Under the pieces are notes generated by a model that saw only the letters and a list, made by a program, of their open reading frames with translations, was not told the DNA's origin and searched no databases. A program made the translations under genes and the position numbers. Below, piece after piece: positions 52,450-60,877 of a stretch of 64,000 nt of DNA. This DNA is from Pedobacter hartonius (GTDB lineage: Bacteria; Bacteroidota; Bacteroidia; Sphingobacteriales; Sphingobacteriaceae). The first letter of the stretch is position 1. The number at the start of each line of letters is the position of its first letter. The stretch spans positions 62,001 to 126,000 of the forward strand of contig NZ_FNRA01000007.1 of assembly GCF_900107535.1 (NCBI RefSeq). The letters run 5' to 3'.

Positions 52450-54036
52450 ATGAGAAAGGCAGATTTTTTAGTAATAGGGTCAGGTATTGCCGGTTTAAGC
52501 TTCGCTTTAAAGGCGGCCAGGCACGGAAAGGTAATTATCATTACCAAATCAAATGAAGACGAATCAAACACAAAATATGCCCAGGGTGGGGTAGCAGTAG
52601 TGGTAAATAAAGATGATTCTTTTGAGAAACATATTCATGATACTTTAATTGCGGGTGATGGTCTGTGCGACCCTGAAATCGTTGAAATTGTGGTCAAGGA
52701 GGGTCCTCAGCGCATACAGGAAATCATCGATTACGGAATTAATTTCGATAAGGACACCGCCGGCGTGTACGATCTGGCGAAAGAAGGAGGGCATTCAGAC
52801 CACCGGATTTTACACTATAAGGACGTCACCGGATATGAAATTGAGAGCGTTCTGCTCAGGCAAATTCATGAAAATGACAATATAGAGATATTAACACATT
52901 ACTTCTGCCTGGAGTTAATTACCCAGCATCACCTCGGTGAGTTTGTTGACAAGACATCAAAAGATATTAACTGTTTTGGCGTATATGCCTTTAACACAGA
53001 ACTTAACGATGTTGAAAAGATCTTGGCAAAGGTGACTATCCTCGCTTCAGGCGGTGCAGGCCACGTCTATTCCAGCACCACAAATCCGGTCATTGCTACT
53101 GGTGATGGTATGGCAATGGTGTACCGTGCGAAAGGGAAATTACGCAATATGGAATTCATTCAGTTCCATCCTACTGCTTTATATAACCCCGGAGAGTATC
53201 CTTCCTTCCTGATCTCGGAAGCTGTAAGGGGCTTTGGAGGCGTATTGAGAAGGAAGAATGGGGACGAATTTATGTATGAATATGATGAACGCGGATCTCT
53301 TGCGCCACGTGATATTGTAGCCCGTGCGATAGATTCCGAAATGAAAAAATCAGGGGAGGATTTCGTTTATCTGGACATTCGTCACCAGAAAAAAGCTGAC
53401 ATATTGGCGCATTTTCCAAATATTTATGCGAAGTGTTTATCCATCGGGATAGACATGACCAACGACCTGATTCCCGTTACTCCTGCAGCGCATTATATGT
53501 GCGGCGGAATTTTAGTGGACGACTACGGCAGATCTACGATCAATCATTTATATGCCTGTGGTGAGTGCTCATCAACAGGTTTGCACGGTGCTAACCGTTT
53601 GGCATCGAATTCCCTGCTGGAAGCCCCTGTATTTGCGCACAGGATCTATCTGGATGCTGTGGAGCGGTTTAAAGAGAACGTCATACCGGAGAATATTCCG
53701 GACTGGAATGATCATGGCGTGGTACAGTCTGACGAAGATATTCTTGTTACCCATAACCTGCGGGAAACACAAAAACTAATGAGTGATTATGTAGGGATTG
53801 TACGGTCTGATTTCAGGCTGGACCGTGCCATGCGCCGGCTGTTCCTGTTACATGAAGAAACTGAAGCTTTTTATAAGGCTAACCAGGTTTCTGTTAAATT
53901 ATGTGAACTGCGTAATGTCATACAGGTAGCTTTTGTGATCATTAAATCTGCAATGTCAAGGAAAGAAAGCCGTGGCCTGCATTATACTACTGATTATCCA
54001 GGTCATGCAAAAGAACTGACCGACACTATTTTTTAA
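52450..54036 (+). CDS. nadB: L-aspartate oxidase
   Basis: The 528-residue length is typical. The FAD loop is FLVIGSGIAGLSFALKAAR (~6-24), and NTKYAQGGVAVV (~40-51) is the NadB signature. EGGHSDHRILHYKDVTG (~112-128) and FHPTALYNPGEYPSFLISEAVRG (in part; ~240-262) hold the substrate-binding histidine and arginines. CGGILVDDYGRSTINHLYACGE-type and GANRLASNSLLEA follow. It oxidises aspartate to iminoaspartate, which nadA uses. The downstream carbonic-anhydrase-like gene starts 10 nt after its stop. Confidence 0.95.
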   Translation: MRKADFLVIGSGIAGLSFALKAARHGKVIIITKSNEDESNTKYAQGGVAVVVNKDDSFEKHIHDTLIAGDGLCDPEIVEIVVKEGPQRIQEIIDYGINFDKDTAGVYDLAKEGGHSDHRILHYKDVTGYEIESVLLRQIHENDNIEILTHYFCLELITQHHLGEFVDKTSKDINCFGVYAFNTELNDVEKILAKVTILASGGAGHVYSSTTNPVIATGDGMAMVYRAKGKLRNMEFIQFHPTALYNPGEYPSFLISEAVRGFGGVLRRKNGDEFMYEYDERGSLAPRDIVARAIDSEMKKSGEDFVYLDIRHQKKADILAHFPNIYAKCLSIGIDMTNDLIPVTPAAHYMCGGILVDDYGRSTINHLYACGECSSTGLHGANRLASNSLLEAPVFAHRIYLDAVERFKENVIPENIPDWNDHGVVQSDEDILVTHNLRETQKLMSDYVGIVRSDFRLDRAMRRLFLLHEETEAFYKANQVSVKLCELRNVIQVAFVIIKSAMSRKESRGLHYTTDYPGHAKELTDTIF

Positions 54037-54046
54037 TTTACTGATT

Positions 54047-54556
54047 ATGGCTGTTATCCTTCCTGTTTTAGATAAAAGCCCCGTATGGGGAGAAAATTGC
54101 TTTATTGCTCCAAATGCAACTATTGTGGGCGATGTAAGTATAGGTAACAACTGCTCTGTCTGGTTCAATGCCGTGATCAGGGGAGATGTGAATACGATAA
54201 CCATTGGTAACGACTCCAATATTCAGGATGGTGCTGTGATCCATGCTACGTATCAGAAAGCAAAGACGTTTATTGGCAACAGGGTTTCTGTTGGCCACAA
54301 TGCAATTGTGCATGGCTGCACCCTTAAAGATCATGTTCTGGTGGGTATGGGAGCCATTGTAATGGACGATGCGGTGGTAGAGGAGTACTGTATCATTGCT
54401 GCCGGATCAGTAATCCTGGAAAGGACAATCTGTGAAAGCGGTTACCTGTATGCAGGAATTCCCGCTAAAAAAATAAAGCCCGTTACTGAGGAGCAACGGG
54501 CTTTATTAAATAAATTACCGGATAATTATATCATGTACGCTGACTGGTTCAGGTAG
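54047..54556 (+). CDS. Gamma-carbonic anhydrase-like left-handed beta-helix protein
   Basis: The 169-residue protein is made of hexapeptide repeats: PNATIVGDVSIGNNCSVWFNAVIRGDVNTITIGND (seen at ~22-57). The metal-site histidines lie in GAVIHATY (~65), VGHNAIVHGC (~84 and ~89). The end carries IPAKKIKPVTEEQ. Such YrdA/PaaY/CaiE-type proteins bind a metal but often lack measurable carbonic anhydrase activity. It starts 10 nt after nadB. A terminator for the convergent gene is embedded in its last 90 bases. Confidence 0.9.
   Translation: MAVILPVLDKSPVWGENCFIAPNATIVGDVSIGNNCSVWFNAVIRGDVNTITIGNDSNIQDGAVIHATYQKAKTFIGNRVSVGHNAIVHGCTLKDHVLVGMGAIVMDDAVVEEYCIIAAGSVILERTICESGYLYAGIPAKKIKPVTEEQRALLNKLPDNYIMYADWFR
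54472..54507 (-). terminator. Terminator of convergent lipoprotein gene, embedded in the neighbour's coding sequence
   Basis: AATAAAGCCCGTT and AACGGGCTTTATT form a perfect 13-bp stem around a 10-nt loop. Read on the minus strand, seven T follow, and it lies 50 nt past the stop of the gene at 54557-56191. It is inside the 3' coding sequence of the carbonic-anhydrase-like gene. Confidence 0.85.
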
Positions 54557-56191
54557 TTATTGTTCCTTTGGAAGTGTGATTGTTTCATTTCTATCCCAGT
54601 TTGCACGGATGGAAAGCTCTTTGGTTTCATTCCAGATTTTTTCCGGCTGTATACCTGCTTTAACATCCCCGGTATCCCATTTTCCATTTTTGTTGGTATC
54701 GTAGATAATCCTGATGAAGTATTTGCCCGCTCTGTAGTTGGCAAACTTTACGGTGGTATCCCGGGCAACTACAAGCGTATTTACGATAGCTTTGGCCTCG
54801 TTCGTGATTTCCAGCAGGTATTGTTTGTTGGGCTCAGGGACCTCTATTTTAACGCCTAAAGTACCATAATCGTCTCTTTTTGCCAGCTGGAATTTTTTGA
54901 TGAATTCTTTATTTTTTGCATCGAAAATAGCTGTAAAAGCACCTGGTGCAAATTTAATATCGTATTGGCTGTCTGCCCTCCAGGGATAGTTGAAGTTGTA
55001 GGAAAGTAGCTCCAGGCTATCCTTTGTTACCGTGAAATCTTTCATTACTACTGAATCTTCCATCAGTGTGATTTTAGATGGGTCAACGCCCGTTACCGGA
55101 ATACCAAAGCTGAGCTGCAGGGGCTTATTCGGATTCAATAGATTTGCTTCTATGTTATCTGTAGGTAATACCGGCCTGTTATACGTATCTTTTTTTCCCC
55201 GGTTTAACTTCACAGTCTGGAGTAGTTTACCGTCTTCTGTAATACTTAATTTTGTTGAATCGAAGCTCATGTCGGTCAGCCATATCTTTACAGAATCCGT
55301 CGTTTTATTAAATTTCACGATTTTTCCGGCATCGATATTTTTTGGTTCCATGATCGTTATCCCGGGATTTTTAAGGTGCTGATTGAAACTCAGCATGATA
55401 CTTCCATCAGCATTGATCCTCCTGTCATTGATCCGGAATACTTTGGCTTCCTCCTTAAAGAGGATCATATTTACATTTTGGGTATCCCTTTTCAGGGTTA
55501 TCGGATCTTTAACAAAACCGACCTCGTCAGAACTTTGCTGATAGATTTTATCACTTCCCTGTTCTTTCAGTACATAAATTTTGTAGGTATCTGCCCTGAG
55601 GTTATTGATTTTGTAGTTTCCACTGCTGTCTGTAAGCGCATAAACAGAAGCTTTCTTTTTTCCAAAAAGGGTATCCCTGGCCAATGGAAAGACAAAAGCT
55701 ACGGCTTCGAACACCGGCTTTCCGGTCTGGGCATCTTTGATGTTACCTGATATACTCAGCGAATCAAGTTCCGGTCCGGTGGCAAAAACATAGCTGAAAT
55801 TTTTAAGGGCGTTAGCTTCATTTACATCTACAATTGCTTTTCCAAAATTTAGGGTATAGGTGGTATTTTTTTCAAGTGTGTCCGGCAGGGTGATCTCCAG
55901 TGATTTGTTCTTTACTTTTAAAACCGGTAATACATCTACGTCGGGGGAGATGGAAAATTGTTTTTGCTGATCTGCAAGTTTAAAATATTCGTCAAACTGG
56001 ATGACGATTTTTTTTGCCGCAAAATTCCTGGTCAGGTTTTTTGGGTTCAGAGAAAGTATTTTTGGTGGAATGGTATCCTTTGGCCCGCCCTGCGGACCTG
56101 CGCCAATACTTGCACACCGCCCAAATAGCAATAAAGTAATAAATAGCAGCAACAATTTTCCTGTTATCCGTAGTATGTTGTTTTTGGTCAT
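54557..56191 (-). CDS. Lipoprotein with Ig-like (Big_5/SbsA-type) domains
   Basis: The 544-residue protein has a lipoprotein signal (lipobox near FGRC, cysteine ~26). GPQGGPKDTIPPKILSLNPKN (seen in part; ~33-53) is the typical start of Bacteroidota Ig-like surface lipoproteins. An Ig-like domain follows at ~40-135 and a carboxypeptidase-regulatory-like domain at ~148-235 (SISGNIKDAQTGKPVFEAVAF). Near the C-terminus YDTNKNGKWDTGDVKAGIQPE (in part) is a calcium-type EF-hand-like loop. The function is unknown; it is probably on the outer membrane. Its terminator lies within the convergent gene. Confidence 0.85.
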   Translation of the reverse strand: MTKNNILRITGKLLLLFITLLLFGRCASIGAGPQGGPKDTIPPKILSLNPKNLTRNFAAKKIVIQFDEYFKLADQQKQFSISPDVDVLPVLKVKNKSLEITLPDTLEKNTTYTLNFGKAIVDVNEANALKNFSYVFATGPELDSLSISGNIKDAQTGKPVFEAVAFVFPLARDTLFGKKKASVYALTDSSGNYKINNLRADTYKIYVLKEQGSDKIYQQSSDEVGFVKDPITLKRDTQNVNMILFKEEAKVFRINDRRINADGSIMLSFNQHLKNPGITIMEPKNIDAGKIVKFNKTTDSVKIWLTDMSFDSTKLSITEDGKLLQTVKLNRGKKDTYNRPVLPTDNIEANLLNPNKPLQLSFGIPVTGVDPSKITLMEDSVVMKDFTVTKDSLELLSYNFNYPWRADSQYDIKFAPGAFTAIFDAKNKEFIKKFQLAKRDDYGTLGVKIEVPEPNKQYLLEITNEAKAIVNTLVVARDTTVKFANYRAGKYFIRIIYDTNKNGKWDTGDVKAGIQPEKIWNETKELSIRANWDRNETITLPKEQ

Positions 56192-56334
56192 TTATATGCG
56201 ATATAATAAACTTATCTATATTTCGAACTCATTATATTAAAATAATTTAAAAGTGGCTTATATCGATTAAAATAAAGTCAATTTTAAATGTATATTTTTA
56301 TTGATTAAATTATTGATATTCAAGTAATTATAAT

Positions 56335-58197
56335 TTATTTACTGATATGTACCATCAAAACCGAAATATCTGAGGGCGAAACCCCTGAAATTCTTGAAGC
56401 CTGACCTAAAGTTCTTGGTTTGATCTTCAATAATTTTTCCCGGGCCTCTTTTGACAGGGAACCCAGCTGCGAATAATCAAAATCAGGATTAATATCTTTG
56501 TCTTCCATCTTCTGCATTTTGTTCACAATGTCCTGTTCCTTCATAAAGTAACTTTCGTATTTTATTTTGATTTCCGCCTGTTCAATTGTTTCCTGGCTGA
56601 AAGCGCTGAGGTGTTCATCAAAGGTTTTACTTACTTTTCTGAGGTCATCTATACCTACCTGCGGCCTGCTGAGTACGCTGAATAATTTAACGTTTTGTGT
56701 AAGTACACTTGAGTTTAAACTTTCAAGCATATCATTTGCTTCGGTCATTTCAATTCCCTGCTTACGGGTAAAGGCAACGATCTCGTCAGAGTTGGCAATT
56801 TTTTTATTTACTTTTTCCAGGCGTTCATCACTGATCAAACCTAAGGCATGGCCAATAGGGGAGAGCCTGATGTCGGCATTGTCCTGACGCAGCAATAACC
56901 TGTGTTCTGCTCTTGAAGTAAACATCCTGTATGGCTCTTCCGTTCCTTTTGTGACAAGGTCATCTATTAGTACCCCTATATATGACTCAGAACGCTTCAT
57001 GATCAGTTCATGCTGGTCTGTAACCTTTTGGTGGGCATTGATTCCTGCTATAAACCCCTGGCTGGCAGCTTCTTCATAGCCTGTAGTTCCATTAATCTGG
57101 CCTGCAAAAAACAGATTTTGTATCAGTTTGGTTTCTAAGGTCAGAGACAGCTGTGTAGGTGGAAAATAATCATATTCGATTGCATATCCCGGCCTGAACA
57201 TCTTGGCATTTTCAAATCCTGGTATCTGGATCAGTGCCCTGTACTGAACATCTTCCGGCAGGGAGGTAGAAAATCCGTTTACATAGATCTCTACAGTATT
57301 CCATCCTTCAGGTTCAACGAAAATCTGATGTCTGTCCCTTTCAGCAAAGCGGTTTATTTTGTCTTCAATAGAAGGACAGTACCTTGGGCCGAGACCTTTA
57401 ATTCTGCCCGTAAACATTGGAGATTTTTCGAATCCTTCTTTGAGTGTTTCGTGGACATTACTGTTGGTGTAGGTAATCCAGCAGCATCTTTTATCGGTTG
57501 GTCTTTCGACATCTGTATAGGAGAATCTTCCCGGATTTTCGTCTCCCCATTGTTCTTCCATCAGGGAATAATTCAGCGACCTTCCATCCACGCGTGGGGG
57601 AGTACCTGTTTTCATTCTTCCTGATTCGAAACCAATAGATGTCAGTTGTTCTGTAATTCCGGTGGCTGCTTTTTCCCCTGTGCGGCCTCCGCCAAATTTT
57701 TTCTCGCCGATATGGATGATGCCATTAAGGAAAGTTCCATTGGTAAGCACTACACTTTTTGCGCGGATCTCTGCACCAATAGAGGTTTTAACACCTATTA
57801 CTTTATTGTCTTTTATGATCAGTCCGCTTACCATATCCTGCCAGAAATCTACGTTTGGGGTACGCTCTAAAGCAAGCCTCCATTCCTCGGCAAAACGTTT
57901 TCTGTCGATCTGTGCGCGTGGGCTCCACATCGCCGGACCTTTTGATAAATTCAGCATTCGGAATTGCAAAGTTGTCTTATCGCTAACGATTCCGGAGTAT
58001 CCTCCCATAGCATCGATTTCCCTTACGATCTGTCCTTTTGCTACTCCGCCCATGGCCGGATTGCAACTCATTTGTGCTATAGTTTCCATATTCATGGTGA
58101 CCAATAACACCGAAGATCCTAAGTTTGCTGCTGCTGCGGCTGCCTCGCATCCTGCGTGTCCGGCACCTACAACTATCACATCATATTCTTTAAACAT
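56335..58197 (-). CDS. mnmG: tRNA uridine-5-carboxymethylaminomethyl modification enzyme MnmG (GidA)
   Basis: The 620-residue length is standard. The FAD loop is [20 protein letters not shown] (~9-28). [22 protein letters not shown] (~45-66, in part) and [18 protein letters not shown] (~199-212) are MnmG signatures, and the C-terminal helical domain includes [35 protein letters not shown] (seen in part). With MnmE it makes the cmnm5 group on wobble uridine. In many bacteria mnmG lies near the chromosome origin; the two parS-like sites just upstream fit that. Confidence 0.97.
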   Translation of the reverse strand: MFKEYDVIVVGAGHAGCEAAAAAANLGSSVLLVTMNMETIAQMSCNPAMGGVAKGQIVREIDAMGGYSGIVSDKTTLQFRMLNLSKGPAMWSPRAQIDRKRFAEEWRLALERTPNVDFWQDMVSGLIIKDNKVIGVKTSIGAEIRAKSVVLTNGTFLNGIIHIGEKKFGGGRTGEKAATGITEQLTSIGFESGRMKTGTPPRVDGRSLNYSLMEEQWGDENPGRFSYTDVERPTDKRCCWITYTNSNVHETLKEGFEKSPMFTGRIKGLGPRYCPSIEDKINRFAERDRHQIFVEPEGWNTVEIYVNGFSTSLPEDVQYRALIQIPGFENAKMFRPGYAIEYDYFPPTQLSLTLETKLIQNLFFAGQINGTTGYEEAASQGFIAGINAHQKVTDQHELIMKRSESYIGVLIDDLVTKGTEEPYRMFTSRAEHRLLLRQDNADIRLSPIGHALGLISDERLEKVNKKIANSDEIVAFTRKQGIEMTEANDMLESLNSSVLTQNVKLFSVLSRPQVGIDDLRKVSKTFDEHLSAFSQETIEQAEIKIKYESYFMKEQDIVNKMQKMEDKDINPDFDYSQLGSLSKEAREKLLKIKPRTLGQASRISGVSPSDISVLMVHISK

Positions 58198-58212
58198 CTT
58201 GTTTTTATGTTA

Positions 58213-58228
58213 TGTTCCACGTGGAACA
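58213..58228. promoter_or_regulatory. parS-like site 1
   Basis: TGTTCCACGTGGAACA is a perfect 16-bp palindrome and matches the ParB-binding consensus TGTTnCACGTGnAACA at every position. It lies 16 nt upstream of the mnmG start. Confidence 0.8.
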
Positions 58229-58258
58229 AGGCCTGTAATTCTTCGTTTGAAGCACCAG

Positions 58259-58274
58259 TGTTTCACGTGGAACG
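58259..58274. promoter_or_regulatory. parS-like site 2
   Basis: TGTTTCACGTGGAACG matches the same consensus at 15 of 16 positions, 46 bp from site 1, still within the mnmG/ABC-F gap. Confidence 0.75.
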
Positions 58275-58336
58275 TTTATTTTTATTGTTGTTCAGCGGTC
58301 TTGTTCGAAGGCCAGACGCGCTTAAAAAGCCTTAAA

Positions 58337-60205
58337 TTAGTTCGTTTGATTCTTCCTTTCTGAGAGATCCAACCAACGTTCCATTGTCTGATCCATAAGG
58401 GTATTCAAATTTTCAATGGACTTCGTCACAGTTTGGATCTCCTGATAATTGGCACTGTCTATAGACAGGAGGGAAGTGGTCATTTTTTCAATTTCTGCCT
58501 CTGTTTCTGCAATGGTGGCCTCAGCATCATCCAGTTCCTTTTGTTCTTTATAACTTAATTTATTTGTCGCCGGGGTCTTTTCCTGTGTTTTTGTAGCTAC
58601 CGGCTGCACTTTCTCTTTCGGGGCATCCAGGCTCAATCTATATTCAGAGTAGTTTCCATTATAAATATTCACCACTCCATCACCTTCCATAATGAATAAC
58701 TGCTCGCTCATTTTATCCAGCAGGTACCTGTCGTGGGATACCAGGATCAGTACTCCGGGGAAATTTTCAAGGAACTCTTCCAATACATTCAGCGTATCGA
58801 TATCCAGATCATTGGTAGGTTCATCGAGAATAAGGAAGTTTGGATTTTGCATCAGGACTTTCATTAAGTGCAGGCGTTTTTTCTCGCCCCCGCTTAATTT
58901 CTCTACCATACCATGCTGTTTTTTTATTGGAAACAAGAACAAAGTCAGCAGTTGAGATGCAGAGATCGTCTGTCCGTCTGCCATTTTAATATATTCAGCA
59001 TCTTCAGTAACGATATCAATTACGCGCTGTTTATCATTAAAGGCTAAACCACCTTGTTTATAGTAACCATAAACTGTCGTTTCACCAGTACTTACCACAC
59101 CTTTTTCAGGTGTAAGAAATCCGGTAATAATATTGAGCAGGGTAGATTTTCCTGTACCATTTTTCCCTGCTAATCCAATACGGTCGGAGCGTTTAAATAC
59201 ATAAGTAAAATCATTGATGATTTTCTTTTCTTCAAATGACTGCCCGATGTGGTCCAGCTCAAGTATTTTGTTTCCCTGACGGGACATTTTTACATTCAGC
59301 GTCACGTTTTTATTATCGGTTCGCTGTTTAGTTTTACTGTCAAGATCGTAAAAGGCATCAATTCTGGCCTGGGATTTTGTTCCCCTTGCCTGCGGCATCC
59401 TTCGCATCCATTCCAGTTCCTTTTTCAGGAGGTTCTTATTTTTATGGAAAGTGCTTTCGTCAGAAGCTTCGCGTTCAGATTTTTTCTCCAGGAAATAGGC
59501 ATAGTTCCCATTGTAGTTATAGATCTTACCCCTGTCCAGTTCCACAATGGTATTACATACATTATCCAGGAAGTACCTGTCATGTGTAACCAGCAAAATT
59601 GTTTTGTTGCCGGTGGTCAGTAATTTTTCCAGCCATTCAATAGTGTCAATATCCAGGTGGTTGGTAGGCTCATCCAGTACATAGATCTCAGGATCTTCAA
59701 TCAGTAATTTTGCCAGTGCCAGACGTTTTTTCTGTCCGCCGGAAAGTGTGGCTATTTTTTGCTGCAAATGATTGATGCCCATCCGGCTCAGGATCGTTTT
59801 AATCTCGTGCTCGTATTCCCAGGCATTGTGCTCGCTTAACTCTTCGTATAAACGGTTGAGTGTATTCTCATCAGGGTTGGGGTCTTCAATCAGTTCTTCA
59901 TATTCCTTGATCAGTTGCTGCTGTTTATTCTCCTGGGAAAAAATAAAATCACTGATTGAATATCCATCCGGGAAGGAAGGTTCCTGATCCAGGAATCCGA
60001 TCTTAACGAATTTATTTTTTACAATTTTTCCTTCCAGGGGATTGAACCGCTCGGCCAATAATTTTAATAAAGTACTTTTACCGGCCCCATTGATCCCAAC
60101 AAGTGCTACGCGCTGTCCGGTCTGGATGCCTAAAGTTAAATTCTTGAATAACCATTCATCATGGTAGGCATGGCCTAAGTTTTCTGCTGCAATTAATGTG
60201 CTCAA
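58337..60205 (-). CDS. ABC-F family ATPase (Uup/EttA-like)
   Basis: The 622-residue protein has two ATPase cassettes. Walker A motifs are GINGAGKST (~37) and GKNGTGKST (~345), signatures LSGGQKKRLALAKLL (~155) and LSGGEKKRLHLMKVL (~440), and both Walker B parts read LDEPTNHLDID and LDEPTNDLDID. The linker (~240-310) and a C-terminal coiled coil (~540-622, YKEQKELDDAEATIAETEAE) point to the Uup-like class. ABC-F proteins act on ribosomes in the cytoplasm; there is no membrane domain. It precedes mnmG by 139 bp and has its own promoter-like box. Confidence 0.92.
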   Translation of the reverse strand: MSTLIAAENLGHAYHDEWLFKNLTLGIQTGQRVALVGINGAGKSTLLKLLAERFNPLEGKIVKNKFVKIGFLDQEPSFPDGYSISDFIFSQENKQQQLIKEYEELIEDPNPDENTLNRLYEELSEHNAWEYEHEIKTILSRMGINHLQQKIATLSGGQKKRLALAKLLIEDPEIYVLDEPTNHLDIDTIEWLEKLLTTGNKTILLVTHDRYFLDNVCNTIVELDRGKIYNYNGNYAYFLEKKSEREASDESTFHKNKNLLKKELEWMRRMPQARGTKSQARIDAFYDLDSKTKQRTDNKNVTLNVKMSRQGNKILELDHIGQSFEEKKIINDFTYVFKRSDRIGLAGKNGTGKSTLLNIITGFLTPEKGVVSTGETTVYGYYKQGGLAFNDKQRVIDIVTEDAEYIKMADGQTISASQLLTLFLFPIKKQHGMVEKLSGGEKKRLHLMKVLMQNPNFLILDEPTNDLDIDTLNVLEEFLENFPGVLILVSHDRYLLDKMSEQLFIMEGDGVVNIYNGNYSEYRLSLDAPKEKVQPVATKTQEKTPATNKLSYKEQKELDDAEATIAETEAEIEKMTTSLLSIDSANYQEIQTVTKSIENLNTLMDQTMERWLDLSERKNQTN

Positions 60206-60244
60206 AGTATTTTTTTAACGAATTATAGGATAAGAAATTACCTG

Positions 60245-60252
60245 CAAAAGTA
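60245..60252 (-). promoter_or_regulatory. -7 promoter box TACTTTTG of ABC-F gene
   Basis: On the minus strand a perfect TAnnTTTG lies 39 nt before the start. It overlaps an 11-bp imperfect inverted repeat (TTACCTGCAAA at 60238-60248 with TTTGCGGGTAA at 60260-60270) that could be an operator. Confidence 0.45.
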
Positions 60253-60423
60253 AACATAATTTGCGGGTAAAATATTCATCAGCCGGGGGAGGCAGAATAT
60301 TATTGATAAATTACTTGTTACTGACCAGAAAGCGCCGGGAGATTAGTTAAAACCGCTGCATTTATTCACCCCTTATAAAATTAATTATTTGATATACAGG
60401 ATGATAAGAATAATATATTTTTA

Positions 60424-60867
60424 TTACACTGCTGGTTCAGTGTTTAACAGGGCCAGATATTGGTCTTCTTTTTGTGTCATTAAAGCTTTTGCTTCTTTTC
60501 CTTTGTCTTTATAGCCCAGCAGATGTAAAGTTCCGTGGATCATGACTCGGTTTAACTCCTGCTGCGTAGTGCTCTTAAACTGCCTTGCGTTTTCCTGTAT
60601 ACGTTCAATGCTGATAAATATATCTCCTACGATCGTTTTAAGCTCCTCTGAGTTGTCAAAAGTGATCACGTCGGTATACGTGTCATGTTTCAGGTATTGT
60701 TGGTTCATAGCGAGTAAATATTCGTCAGAGCAAAGAATGAAATTCAGCTCTTCAAGCTGGTATCCTTCGGCAATGATGGTGTCATGGATCCAGTTTCTTA
60801 TCTGTGTCTTATTTTTGAGTGTATACTTTACCTCTTCAGAGAAAAAATAGATTGGGGCCTTACGCAT
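60424..60867 (-). CDS. ybeY: Endoribonuclease YbeY
   Basis: The 147-residue protein has the YbeY core: FILCSDEYLLAMNQQYLKHDTYTDVITFDN (seen at ~43-72) and VGDIFISIERIQENA (~79-93). The zinc motif reads VMIHGTLHLLGYKDKGKEA (~106-124): the first two histidines are present, but the usual third is an aspartate (GYKD instead of GYDH). This variant is familiar from Bacteroidota. YbeY takes part in 16S rRNA 3' processing and ribosome quality control. It starts 10 nt after the DUF4175 stop, on the same strand. Confidence 0.92.
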   Translation of the reverse strand: MRKAPIYFFSEEVKYTLKNKTQIRNWIHDTIIAEGYQLEELNFILCSDEYLLAMNQQYLKHDTYTDVITFDNSEELKTIVGDIFISIERIQENARQFKSTTQQELNRVMIHGTLHLLGYKDKGKEAKALMTQKEDQYLALLNTEPAV

Positions 60868-60877
60868 AGCTATGGAT

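Noticed and set aside
57662..58363. Long plus-strand open frame (233 codons) antisense to mnmG, running through the parS-like sites.
   Set aside because: It mirrors mnmG codons, has no plausible start context and no recognisable domain; mnmG on the other strand is certain.
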